Below, piece after piece: positions 18,234 through 25,842 of a DNA stretch of 64,000 nt. Position 1 is the stretch's first letter. The number at the start of each line of letters is the position of its first letter. This DNA comes from an uncultured Christensenellaceae bacterium (GTDB lineage Bacteria > Bacillota > Clostridia > Christensenellales > UBA3700). The notes under the pieces are model-generated. The model was not told the origin of the DNA. It saw only the letters and a list, made by a program, of their open reading frames with translations, and did not search any database. The stretch spans positions 186,001-250,000 of the forward strand of contig CAJUOU010000001.1 in assembly GCA_910588545.1 (NCBI GenBank). Direction: 5' to 3'. The translations under genes were made by a program, and so were the position numbers.

Positions 18234-19286
18234 ATGATAAAATTAAACAGTACATCCAATATTTATATTTTTGCTCCTGCAAATGTTGCTACAGGTGGAC
18301 CGGAAGCTTTGCATCAGTTGAATTATTATTTGAAAAATACTTTTAATGATTTAAGTAGTAAAATAAAATTGGTTTATGTTGGTATGAATGACGATATTTC
18401 GCCCATTTGTGAAAAATATAAAAAATATAATGTAGAGTATATATCGGAAGAACAAGTAATTGATGATGAAAATAATGTTTTAATTATGCCTGAAATTTGG
18501 ACACAAAAATTGAACAATTATTCTCGTATTCAAAAGTGTATTTGGTGGTTATCGGTATGTTTTTATGACGGAATAAAAGTAGATTTTTGGAAAAAATATA
18601 TAAGGAGTATATTTTCGGCATTAAAACATTTGAATTTTGATTCTTTTAAATATTGGAAAGATAGAAAAAACTATAAAAAAAATTGTCCTGATTTTACACA
18701 GGCATGTATTTATAATTTTGTGGGGTCAAAATTTGCTTACGATTATTTGCAAAAACACCAAGCTAAACATGTTGAATATTTAGTTGAACCTATAAGTAAA
18801 GAATTTTTAGATATTGGTATTGCAGAAAATTTGTTAAGTACGGAAAGACAAGATGTTGTATTATATAATCCTGCGAAGATGTCTAAAAGGATGGAGATTA
18901 TTTTAAAAAGGAATGGTTTTGATTTTGTGCCGTTGAAAGGATTAAGTTCCAAACAATTAATAGAAAAATATAGGAGTTCTAAACTGTATGTGGATTTCGG
19001 TGCATTCCCCGGTCCAGAACGTATACCAAAAGAGACTGTTTACAATGGTATGGTAATACTTGTAACAAAAAACAATGCGTCCGTTAACGATTTTGATATT
19101 GCTATCCCAGAAAAATACAAATTATTACCTAAGCTTAGTGTAAAAAAAGTTGAGGAGCAAATGAAATATATGCTAGACAATTATGATAGCATTGTTGATG
19201 ATTTTGCTGCATTTAGAGAAAAAATCGATAATTTGGAAAATAATTTTATTGCACAAATTAGAAATATTTTTAAATTTGAGGAGTGA
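18234..19286 (+). CDS. predicted GT-B-like protein of unknown function from glycan loci
   Basis: A 350-residue cytoplasmic protein starting IYIFAPANVATGGPEALHQL. The motif ANVATGGPEALHQL recurs in uncharacterised proteins of capsule clusters, from memory. The C-terminal half has a Rossmann-like stretch VVLYNPAKMSKRMEIIL and a donor-site-like segment DFGAFPGPERIPKETVYNG, so a glycosyltransferase fold is plausible, but no named family can be given. It sits inside the rhamnose block and overlaps or abuts its neighbours, so it belongs to the operon. A role in transferring rhamnose is conceivable but not shown. Confidence 0.7.
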   Translation: MIKLNSTSNIYIFAPANVATGGPEALHQLNYYLKNTFNDLSSKIKLVYVGMNDDISPICEKYKKYNVEYISEEQVIDDENNVLIMPEIWTQKLNNYSRIQKCIWWLSVCFYDGIKVDFWKKYIRSIFSALKHLNFDSFKYWKDRKNYKKNCPDFTQACIYNFVGSKFAYDYLQKHQAKHVEYLVEPISKEFLDIGIAENLLSTERQDVVLYNPAKMSKRMEIILKRNGFDFVPLKGLSSKQLIEKYRSSKLYVDFGAFPGPERIPKETVYNGMVILVTKNNASVNDFDIAIPEKYKLLPKLSVKKVEEQMKYMLDNYDSIVDDFAAFREKIDNLENNFIAQIRNIFKFEE

Positions 19287-19288
19287 AA

Positions 19289-20686
19289 ATGAATTTTATA
19301 AAAACAAAATTAAGAGGTTGCTATATTGTTGAGCCTGTGGCGTTTGGAGATAATCGCGGTTGGTTTATGGAAACATATAGCAAGGGCGAGTTTGATAAAG
19401 CAGGATTGATTTATGACTTTGTGCAAGATAATCAATCTTTTAGTAAACAAAAAGGAATTTTAAGAGGATTGCATTTTCAAAAAAATCCTATGGCACAAGC
19501 AAAGCTTGTAAGGTGTACAAAAGGAAGCATTTTGGATGTTGCGGTTGATATTAGAAGAGGCAGTGATACATATTTGCAATATGTTGCGGTTGAATTATCG
19601 GAAGACAATAAAAAACAATTAATGATACCTCGTGGATTTGCTCATGGTTTTGTCACTTTGACCGAAGATGTAATGGTACAATATAAGGTGGATAATTTGT
19701 ACAGCAAGGAAAATGACAGGGGAATACAGTATAATGACCCGTCTATAAATGTTGAATGGGGAATAACAGATCCGATTCTATCGGTAAAAGATACTACTAG
19801 TCCTAATTTATGCGATAGTGACGAAGATTTTACAATAAAAGTTTTAGTTACTGGTGTCAAAGGTCAACTTGGTTATGATGTCATAAAAAGATTACAAGCT
19901 GAAAATTATGAATGCGTGGGTGTTGATATTGACGATTTTGATATTACCGATGAAAAAGTAACATTTGATTATATTGTTAAATACAATCCAGATGTAGTTG
20001 TACATTGTTCTGCATGGACAGCAGTTGACAAAGCTGAAAGTGAAGTGGAAAAGTGTACAAAGGTAAATGTTTTAGGCAGTGAAAATATAGCAAAAGCATG
20101 TGCTAAAATTGATGCGAAAATGGTTTATATTTCAACTGACTATGTCTATGACGGAAAGGGTGACAAGCCATTTGAAATAGATAGTAAAATTGCGCCGTTA
20201 TCTGTTTACGGAAACACTAAATATCAAGGAGAAGAGGCATGTCGTAAGTATTTGGATAAACTTTTCGTTGTAAGGACAAGCTGGGTGTTTGGTATAAATG
20301 GAAACAACTTTGTAAAAACGATGCTAACGCTTGCTGAAAATAACACACAGATAAAAGTTGTCAATGACCAAATAGGATCTCCAACATTTACTCCTGATTT
20401 GGCAGACTTTATATTTTATCTGCTTAACACCGATAAATATGGAGTTTATCACTGTAGTAATGAGGGGTATTGCAGTTGGTATGATTTTGCTAAAGAGATT
20501 TTTGCAATAAGTGGAGCTAATGTTGATTTAAAAGATATACCTACAAGTGAATATCCAACTCCTGCAATAAGACCTCATAATAGCAGATTAAGCAAAAAAT
20601 GTTTGATTGATTGCGGATATGGTGTAATGCCTACATGGCAAGATGCTTTGAAAAGATATTTACAAGCAATAAATAAAATCAGATAA
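19289..20686 (+). CDS. rfbCD: fused dTDP-4-dehydrorhamnose 3,5-epimerase / reductase (RfbC-RfbD)
   Basis: A single frame of 465 residues carries two enzymes. Residues 1 to about 185 are RfbC: VEPVAFGDNRGWFMETY, the catalytic histidine in GILRGLHFQ, and RGFAHGFVTLTED. After a short linker, the RfbD reductase begins with the Rossmann motif KVLVTGVKGQLGYDVI and has the YSTDYVYDG-like STDYVYDGKGDKPF, catalytic Tyr-x3-Lys in SVYGNTKYQGEE, and VVRTSWVFG. The product makes dTDP-L-rhamnose from dTDP-4-keto-6-deoxyglucose with NAD(P)H. The start is the ATG at 19289 after GAGGAG; a GTG 6 bp earlier is inside that site. The fusion is known in some Clostridia. Confidence 0.93.
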   Translation: MNFIKTKLRGCYIVEPVAFGDNRGWFMETYSKGEFDKAGLIYDFVQDNQSFSKQKGILRGLHFQKNPMAQAKLVRCTKGSILDVAVDIRRGSDTYLQYVAVELSEDNKKQLMIPRGFAHGFVTLTEDVMVQYKVDNLYSKENDRGIQYNDPSINVEWGITDPILSVKDTTSPNLCDSDEDFTIKVLVTGVKGQLGYDVIKRLQAENYECVGVDIDDFDITDEKVTFDYIVKYNPDVVVHCSAWTAVDKAESEVEKCTKVNVLGSENIAKACAKIDAKMVYISTDYVYDGKGDKPFEIDSKIAPLSVYGNTKYQGEEACRKYLDKLFVVRTSWVFGINGNNFVKTMLTLAENNTQIKVVNDQIGSPTFTPDLADFIFYLLNTDKYGVYHCSNEGYCSWYDFAKEIFAISGANVDLKDIPTSEYPTPAIRPHNSRLSKKCLIDCGYGVMPTWQDALKRYLQAINKIR

Positions 20687-20701
20687 GCATAAGGAGTTTA
20701 T

Positions 20702-21721
20702 ATGAAAGTTTTAGTGACCGGTGGGGCAGGGTTTATCGGAGGAAATTTTGTACATTATATGTTGAAAAAATATCCCGATTATAGTATAGTTTGTTTGGAT
20801 AAGCTTACTTATGCAGGCAATTTGTCTACACTTGAAAGTGTTATGAATAATCCTAATTTTACTTTTTGCAAAGGCGATATTGCAGATAATGTTTATATAG
20901 ACAAATTGTTTAATGAACATAAATTTGATATTGTGGTAAATTTTGCGGCTGAAAGCCATGTAGATAGAAGTATTGAAAATCCGCAAATCTTTTTGCAAAC
21001 AAATGTTATTGGTACAGGTGTACTTATGGATGCTTGCAGAAAATATGGAAACATAAGATATCATCAAGTATCAACGGACGAAGTGTATGGGGATTTGCCA
21101 CTTGATAGACCAGATTTGTTTTTTACAGAAGATACCCCTATACACACTTCGAGCCCTTACAGCAGTTCAAAGGCGGGAGCAGATTTATTAGTTCTTGCAT
21201 ATTATAGGACATTTGGCTTGCCTGTTACTATTTCTAGATGCAGCAACAATTATGGCCCCTATCATTTTCCTGAAAAATTAATACCTTTAATGATATCAAG
21301 GGCATTAGCAAATCAATCGTTGCCTGTTTACGGAAATGGATTAAATGTGCGTGATTGGCTTTATGTAGAGGACCATTGTAGAGCTATAGATTTGATTATA
21401 CATAACGGGAAAATCGGCGAGGTGTATAATGTAGGAGGTCATAACGAAAAAGCAAATATAGATATTGTAAAAACGATATTAAAAGTTTTAGGAAAAAGCG
21501 AAGACCTTGTTAAATTTGTTGCTGATAGAAAGGGACATGATATGCGTTATGCTATCGACCCTACTAAAATTTATAATGAATTAGGTTGGTTGCCTGAAAC
21601 TAAATTTGAAGATGGTATAAAAAAGACTATCGATTGGTATCTTAATAACGAAAAATGGTGGAAAGATATTATAAGCGGAGAGTATAAGGACTATTATAAT
21701 AAAATGTATAGTGGTAAATGA
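20702..21721 (+). CDS. rfbB: dTDP-glucose 4,6-dehydratase
   Basis: A 339-residue short-chain dehydrogenase-type enzyme. It has KVLVTGGAGFIGGNFVHYML, NFAAESHVDRSIENP, the STDEVYGDL segment, and the catalytic Tyr-x3-Lys in TSSPYSSSKAGADLL, followed by SRCSNNYGPYHFPEKLIP, a signature of RfbB. It converts dTDP-glucose to dTDP-4-keto-6-deoxyglucose with bound NAD+. It is the last gene of the 16-gene cluster; the next gene starts 236 bp later and I see no strong terminator in between. AGGAG stands 5 bp before the start. Confidence 0.96.
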   Translation: MKVLVTGGAGFIGGNFVHYMLKKYPDYSIVCLDKLTYAGNLSTLESVMNNPNFTFCKGDIADNVYIDKLFNEHKFDIVVNFAAESHVDRSIENPQIFLQTNVIGTGVLMDACRKYGNIRYHQVSTDEVYGDLPLDRPDLFFTEDTPIHTSSPYSSSKAGADLLVLAYYRTFGLPVTISRCSNNYGPYHFPEKLIPLMISRALANQSLPVYGNGLNVRDWLYVEDHCRAIDLIIHNGKIGEVYNVGGHNEKANIDIVKTILKVLGKSEDLVKFVADRKGHDMRYAIDPTKIYNELGWLPETKFEDGIKKTIDWYLNNEKWWKDIISGEYKDYYNKMYSGK

Positions 21722-21957
21722 TTTTTTATCTTTTAACATAAATTCTATTAAAAAATCGGGATTATTTTTAAAAAAGATATAAAATATTTCTATAATGGGT
21801 AATTATACCTTTGAAAATAATGGTAAATAGTGATAAGATATTGAATTTATTTAGTGATTATGATATTATGTAATTGTAAAAGAGTTTAACATAAGTATAA
21901 ATATTATACATTAATATATTATTTGATTTTATAGTTTGATAAATAAAAGAGGGGAGA

Positions 21958-23040
21958 ATGAGAAAAAGCAAGTTTTTTATTGTTTGTATCGCGATATTAA
22001 TATGCAGTTTGGCAGTTGTTTTGTGTGCGTGCAATCCCGATAAAGATGGAGAAAATTCTTCGGGTGGTAATTCAAAAGACGATGGTACTCAGGAAATTCA
22101 CGTTCATGCTTGGGAAAATGATTTTACAAGTGATGGTCAAAGTCATTGGATTGAATGCGAAAGTTGTAGCGAGAAGAAAAATATTGAAAGCCATAAGTTA
22201 GAAATACAAAATGACAGTGTTAATTGTTGGCAAGTTTGTAGTTTGTGCGATTATCAAACAGAGTTAAGCAGACATATTTATCATCAAAAAAATGATGAAA
22301 ACAATCATTGGTTGGACTGCAAGAATTGTCATTACATAAAAAATCATCTTCCGCACACTATAGTTATTCATAAGGATAGCGTAAGTCATTGGGGCGAATG
22401 TAAAGACTGTTCTTATAAGACAGCTGAAATTGGACATACATTTATAACAAACAATGATGATAACAAACATTGGCAAGAGTGTAGTGAATGTGAATATAAA
22501 AAGAATAGTGAAAGACATATTTTAATATCCGATAGCGATGAACGATTTGTATGGCATGATTGCAAAAATTGTGAATTTAGCACAGAGAAAAAAGCATATA
22601 CAAAAGGTCTTGAATATGAGTTTAATATTGAAACTCAAAGTTACAGTGTAACAGGAATAGGGGATGATGTTACTGATACGGAAATAATTATTCCAAGTAA
22701 AATCGATGGATATAGTGTTACTAAAATAGCTAATAATGCATTTTATTTATGTGAGAGTATAACAAGCATAGTAGTGCCTAGTAGTATAAAAACTATAGAT
22801 TTTGCAGCTTTTTCCGACTGTTTGACATTAAAAAGTATAACACTAGAGAGTTCTATTACAAACATAGAATACGATATAATCTTAGGATGTACTGTGTTAG
22901 AAAGCATAAATTTTAACGGAACTATGGATGAATGGCGTGCAGTGCAAAAGGATAAAGATTGGACCGGAGATGTAGAGAGTATCGTTATAATTTGTGTTGA
23001 CGGAAAATTAAACAAGGACGGCAGTGTAATTGTGGAATAA
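21958..23040 (+). CDS. lipoprotein with six Cys/His repeats and a BspA-like leucine-rich domain
   Basis: A 360-residue lipoprotein with signal peptide and lipobox ending VVLCAC (about residue 25). From about residue 47 to 215 there are six repeats of about 31 residues with the pattern H-x-W-x2-C-x2-C ending in a histidine near residue 20 of the repeat, for example SHWIECESCSE and NHWLDCKNCHY; one copy has CW for HW and the last has VW. A BspA-type LRR domain follows, with IIIPSKIDGYSVTKIANNAF and SITSIVVPSSIKTIDFAAF. The first part may bind metal; the LRR part usually mediates binding at the surface. A degraded relative lies at 45490-45952. GAGGGGAG precedes the start. Confidence 0.85.
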   Translation: MRKSKFFIVCIAILICSLAVVLCACNPDKDGENSSGGNSKDDGTQEIHVHAWENDFTSDGQSHWIECESCSEKKNIESHKLEIQNDSVNCWQVCSLCDYQTELSRHIYHQKNDENNHWLDCKNCHYIKNHLPHTIVIHKDSVSHWGECKDCSYKTAEIGHTFITNNDDNKHWQECSECEYKKNSERHILISDSDERFVWHDCKNCEFSTEKKAYTKGLEYEFNIETQSYSVTGIGDDVTDTEIIIPSKIDGYSVTKIANNAFYLCESITSIVVPSSIKTIDFAAFSDCLTLKSITLESSITNIEYDIILGCTVLESINFNGTMDEWRAVQKDKDWTGDVESIVIICVDGKLNKDGSVIVE

Positions 23041-23041
23041 C

Positions 23042-23076
23042 AAAAAAAGGATTTGAAAACTCAAATCCTTTTTTTT
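23042..23076. terminator. bidirectional intrinsic terminator
   Basis: ggatttga (23049-23056) pairs with tcaaatcc (23061-23068) over a 4-nt loop. Seven A flank the left arm and eight T the right arm, so it works for the lipoprotein gene on the plus strand and can also stop the ABC-F transcript coming from the minus strand. Confidence 0.9.
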
Positions 23077-23080
23077 GTTA

Positions 23081-23106
23081 AAGACCACTGAGCTATCAGT
23101 GGTCTT
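23081..23106. repeat. perfect 11-bp inverted repeat next to the terminator
   Basis: aagaccactga (23081-23091) and tcagtggtctt (23096-23106) are exact reverse complements around a 4-bp loop, gcta. No T-run follows on either strand, so it is not a complete terminator. It lies between two convergent genes, and could stabilise a 3' end or bind a protein. Confidence 0.6.
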
Positions 23107-23199
23107 GTGCTAATTAAATTGAAAAAATAGATACTAAATAATAATATTAATAATCAAATAATTGCAAAACAAATTCAAATTATAATTAAAATTTTTTTA

Positions 23200-24747
23200 T
23201 TAAAACTCTATATCGAATATTTCATTGCATATTTCGCCGGCAAATGTCGGCTCGTGGCTTACAAGTAAAATAGCACCCTCGTATTTTACCAAAGCTTCTT
23301 TTAAAGCTTCCTTTGCAGTTACATCCAAATGGTTAGTCGGCTCGTCCATTATCAAAATATTGCTAGGTTTTTGCATAAGCGAGCATAGCTTTACTTTAAC
23401 TTGTTCGCCACCACTCATATTGCAAATGGATTTTGTTGCCAAATCATTTTTTATTCCTACCTTTGCAAGCTCATTTCGTATATCCTTTTGGCTAAGTCTA
23501 GGATGTTGCTCATTCATATATTGAATAGGGGTTATGGTGTTATTCCTAAAATCCAAATCTTGTTCGATATAATTAATTTTAGTATTTACATTAAATGCAA
23601 ATTTACCGCCTATTTTCCTTAATTGATTCATTAAAGTTTTGATAAGTGTGGATTTGCCAAGTCCATTAGTACCGCGTATCCAAACTTTGCTTTCAGAAGA
23701 TAAATGCAGATTGATTGGCGGAAGAATAGCCTTTCCCTCATATCCTACCTCCAAGTCTTTTACCACGAGCAAATCTTTAGTGCAAACTAAAGTGTAAGGG
23801 AAGTCGAAATGAGCGGGTACGCTAGTTACGGGTTTGCTCATAACTTCGATTCTATCAAGCATTTTTTTACGGCTGTTAGCCATTCCCGCAGTTGCGGCAC
23901 GAGCCTTATTTCGGTCGATATAATCCTGCATTTTTTTGATTTCGCGTTGTTGTCTTTCAAAAGCTTCTGCGTATTGTTTGGCATTTTGCTCATATTGTGC
24001 CATAAATTGTTTGTAATTGCCGCTATACCTTTTGATAGTTTGATTCTCAATATTGATAATCAAGTTGCAGGTATTGTTCAAAAATTCCGTATCGTGGCTA
24101 ACAAGTAGGAAAGAACCCTTGAATGTCGTTAAAAACTTTGTTAGCCAATCTATATGCTCGATATCCAAAAAGTTAGTTGGTTCGTCAAGTAACATAACAT
24201 CCAAATCGGAAAGTAGTAATTTGGAAAGCATAAGTTTGGCTCTTTGACCTCCGCTTAGCTTAGAAATAATTGTGTCGTAACCGAAGTTTCCTACCCCCAA
24301 TCCGTTTGCAACTTTTTTTATGCTGCTTTCAATGTCGTAAAAACCGCTTTTGTCAAGTCGCTCTTGCATACTTGCTGATTTTGCAATCATTTTATCAAGT
24401 TCTTCCATATCCGAAGTTTCGCCCATTTGCAAATATAAACTTTCCAATTTTTCGTTCAATTCGAAAAGATGTGAAAATGCGGTTTTCAAATATTCCATAA
24501 CCGTAAGGCTGCGGTCAATGTTTGCATGTTGGTCAAGATAGCCCCAACGTATTCCGTTAAGCCATTTGATTTCACCCTCGTCCTGAACAACTTTTCCGGC
24601 GATGATATTCATAAAAGTTGTTTTGCCAGCACCATTAAGTCCGACAATACCGCAATGCTCTCCGTTGTTAATGGAAAGCTCTGCCTCTCTAAACAAAGTT
24701 TTACTGTCGAATATATGTGTAAGTCCGCTAATTTGTAAAATACTCAT
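23200..24747 (-). CDS. ABC-F family ATPase
   Basis: A 515-residue soluble protein with two ABC ATPase domains and no membrane part. The first has Walker A GLNGAGKTT, signature LSGGQRAKL and Walker B VMLLDEPTNFLD; the second has GTNGLGKST, MSGGEQVKVKL and ILIMDEPTNHLD. Between them is the long charged linker (about residues 245-305) that in ABC-F proteins reaches into the ribosome. Family members act on the ribosome in translation, some giving antibiotic resistance; which subgroup applies here cannot be decided. The pairing of N-terminus MSILQISGLTHIFDSKTLF with the short C-terminus resembles the housekeeping group. It ends 94 bp from convergent hairpins. Confidence 0.93.
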   Translation of the reverse strand: MSILQISGLTHIFDSKTLFREAELSINNGEHCGIVGLNGAGKTTFMNIIAGKVVQDEGEIKWLNGIRWGYLDQHANIDRSLTVMEYLKTAFSHLFELNEKLESLYLQMGETSDMEELDKMIAKSASMQERLDKSGFYDIESSIKKVANGLGVGNFGYDTIISKLSGGQRAKLMLSKLLLSDLDVMLLDEPTNFLDIEHIDWLTKFLTTFKGSFLLVSHDTEFLNNTCNLIINIENQTIKRYSGNYKQFMAQYEQNAKQYAEAFERQQREIKKMQDYIDRNKARAATAGMANSRKKMLDRIEVMSKPVTSVPAHFDFPYTLVCTKDLLVVKDLEVGYEGKAILPPINLHLSSESKVWIRGTNGLGKSTLIKTLMNQLRKIGGKFAFNVNTKINYIEQDLDFRNNTITPIQYMNEQHPRLSQKDIRNELAKVGIKNDLATKSICNMSGGEQVKVKLCSLMQKPSNILIMDEPTNHLDVTAKEALKEALVKYEGAILLVSHEPTFAGEICNEIFDIEF

Positions 24748-24908
24748 TTTATTTTTCCTATATAATTATCTGTAAATTTCAGTCTTAAAATCTCTAAAAC
24801 AAAATATTTTGAGAAATTTTTTAATTTTTTTTGTAAATTTTCGTAAACCATTTTGATTATTATATAATATATCATTATTAATGTCAAACAAAAATTGCTC
24901 TATTACAT

Positions 24909-24937
24909 TTGACAAAAGAGGATAAAAGGAGTAAAAT
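24909..24937 (+). promoter_or_regulatory. promoter of the amidohydrolase gene, with overlapping palindrome
   Basis: TTGACA (24909-24914), 17 bp, TAAAAT (24932-24937). The inverted repeat gtaaaatct (24931-24939) / agattttac (24950-24958) covers the -10 box, the expected start of transcription and the AGGAG site of the gene at 24963, so it may be an operator. Confidence 0.75.
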
Positions 24938-24962
24938 CTTTTAAAAGGAGATTTTACTTTAT

Positions 24963-25766
24963 ATGGACAGAATAATAATTGACACACACGCACATATTTT
25001 CCCTACGAAAATCGCTACTAAAGCGGTAAAAAGCATTGGCAATTTTTACGGAATAGAGATGGATGGCAGCGGGGAACTTGACTATTTGTTGGAACATGGA
25101 AAACAGGCGGGTGTTACACATTATATAGTGTGCAGTTCGGCGACTACAAGTGCTCAAGTACATTCGATAAACGAGTTTATTTTGAACAGTGTAAACAACA
25201 AAAGTAATGTGTTTGGATTGGGCGCTTTACATCCGGATTTATCCGATGAGGAATTGGACAAAGCGATAGACTTTATAATTGCAAACAACTTGATTGGAGT
25301 AAAATTACACCCCGATTTTCAGCGGTTTAACATTGATGATAGAAATGCATATCGCATATACGAAAGATGCGAGGGAAAACTGCCGATTTTGTTCCATACG
25401 GGGGATGAAAGGTTTGATTTTTCCGCACCTAAAAGACTAAGCGTTGTGGCAAAAGATTTCCCTAAATTAAAGTGTATCGGTGCACATTTCGGAGGGTATT
25501 CCAGGTGGAATGAGGTTGATTGCTATCTTGGTTTAGATAATGTGTTTTTTGATACATCGTCAGCGCTTTTCAAGTTGACTCCCGAGCAAGCAAAAAGTAT
25601 GATTGATAAGTTTGGCGAAGATAAATTTATGTTCGGCGTTGACTTTCCTATGTGGGAACACAGTGAGGAAATGGCAAGATTTGATAAGCTAGATTTGTCA
25701 GACGCTCAACGCGAGAAAATTTTATATAAAAACGCCGTTAAATTTTACCAAATAAAAAATATATAA
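24963..25766 (+). CDS. amidohydrolase-family metal-dependent hydrolase
   Basis: A 267-residue TIM-barrel protein. The metal-binding H-x-H is in DTHAHIFP at the N-terminus; further landmarks are GVKLHPDFQ, ILFHTGDE, a histidine in GAHFGGY, and the conserved aspartate in GVDFPMWEH near the C-terminus, all in the order of the amidohydrolase-2 (ACMSD-like) family. These enzymes hydrolyse or decarboxylate small molecules; the substrate here is unknown. It has its own promoter and stands alone between an ABC-F gene on the other strand and a separately promoted gene. AGGAG lies 12 bp upstream of the ATG, slightly far. Confidence 0.85.
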   Translation: MDRIIIDTHAHIFPTKIATKAVKSIGNFYGIEMDGSGELDYLLEHGKQAGVTHYIVCSSATTSAQVHSINEFILNSVNNKSNVFGLGALHPDLSDEELDKAIDFIIANNLIGVKLHPDFQRFNIDDRNAYRIYERCEGKLPILFHTGDERFDFSAPKRLSVVAKDFPKLKCIGAHFGGYSRWNEVDCYLGLDNVFFDTSSALFKLTPEQAKSMIDKFGEDKFMFGVDFPMWEHSEEMARFDKLDLSDAQREKILYKNAVKFYQIKNI

Positions 25767-25782
25767 AAATACGTTTAAAAAC

Positions 25783-25811
25783 TTGTCTTTTTTAATATAT
25801 TGTGCTATAAT
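25783..25811 (+). promoter_or_regulatory. promoter of the acidic repeat protein gene
   Basis: TTGTCT (25783-25788), 17 bp, TATAAT (25806-25811), with a TGC extension directly before the -10 box. Transcription would start about 25 bp upstream of the ATG at 25843. Confidence 0.8.
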
Positions 25812-25842
25812 CTTTATAAATAATGTAAATTAAGGGGTTGCT

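Noticed and set aside
20711..21067. A 118-codon minus-strand frame inside rfbB.
   Set aside because: It is a shadow of a clearly real gene and lacks a ribosome site.
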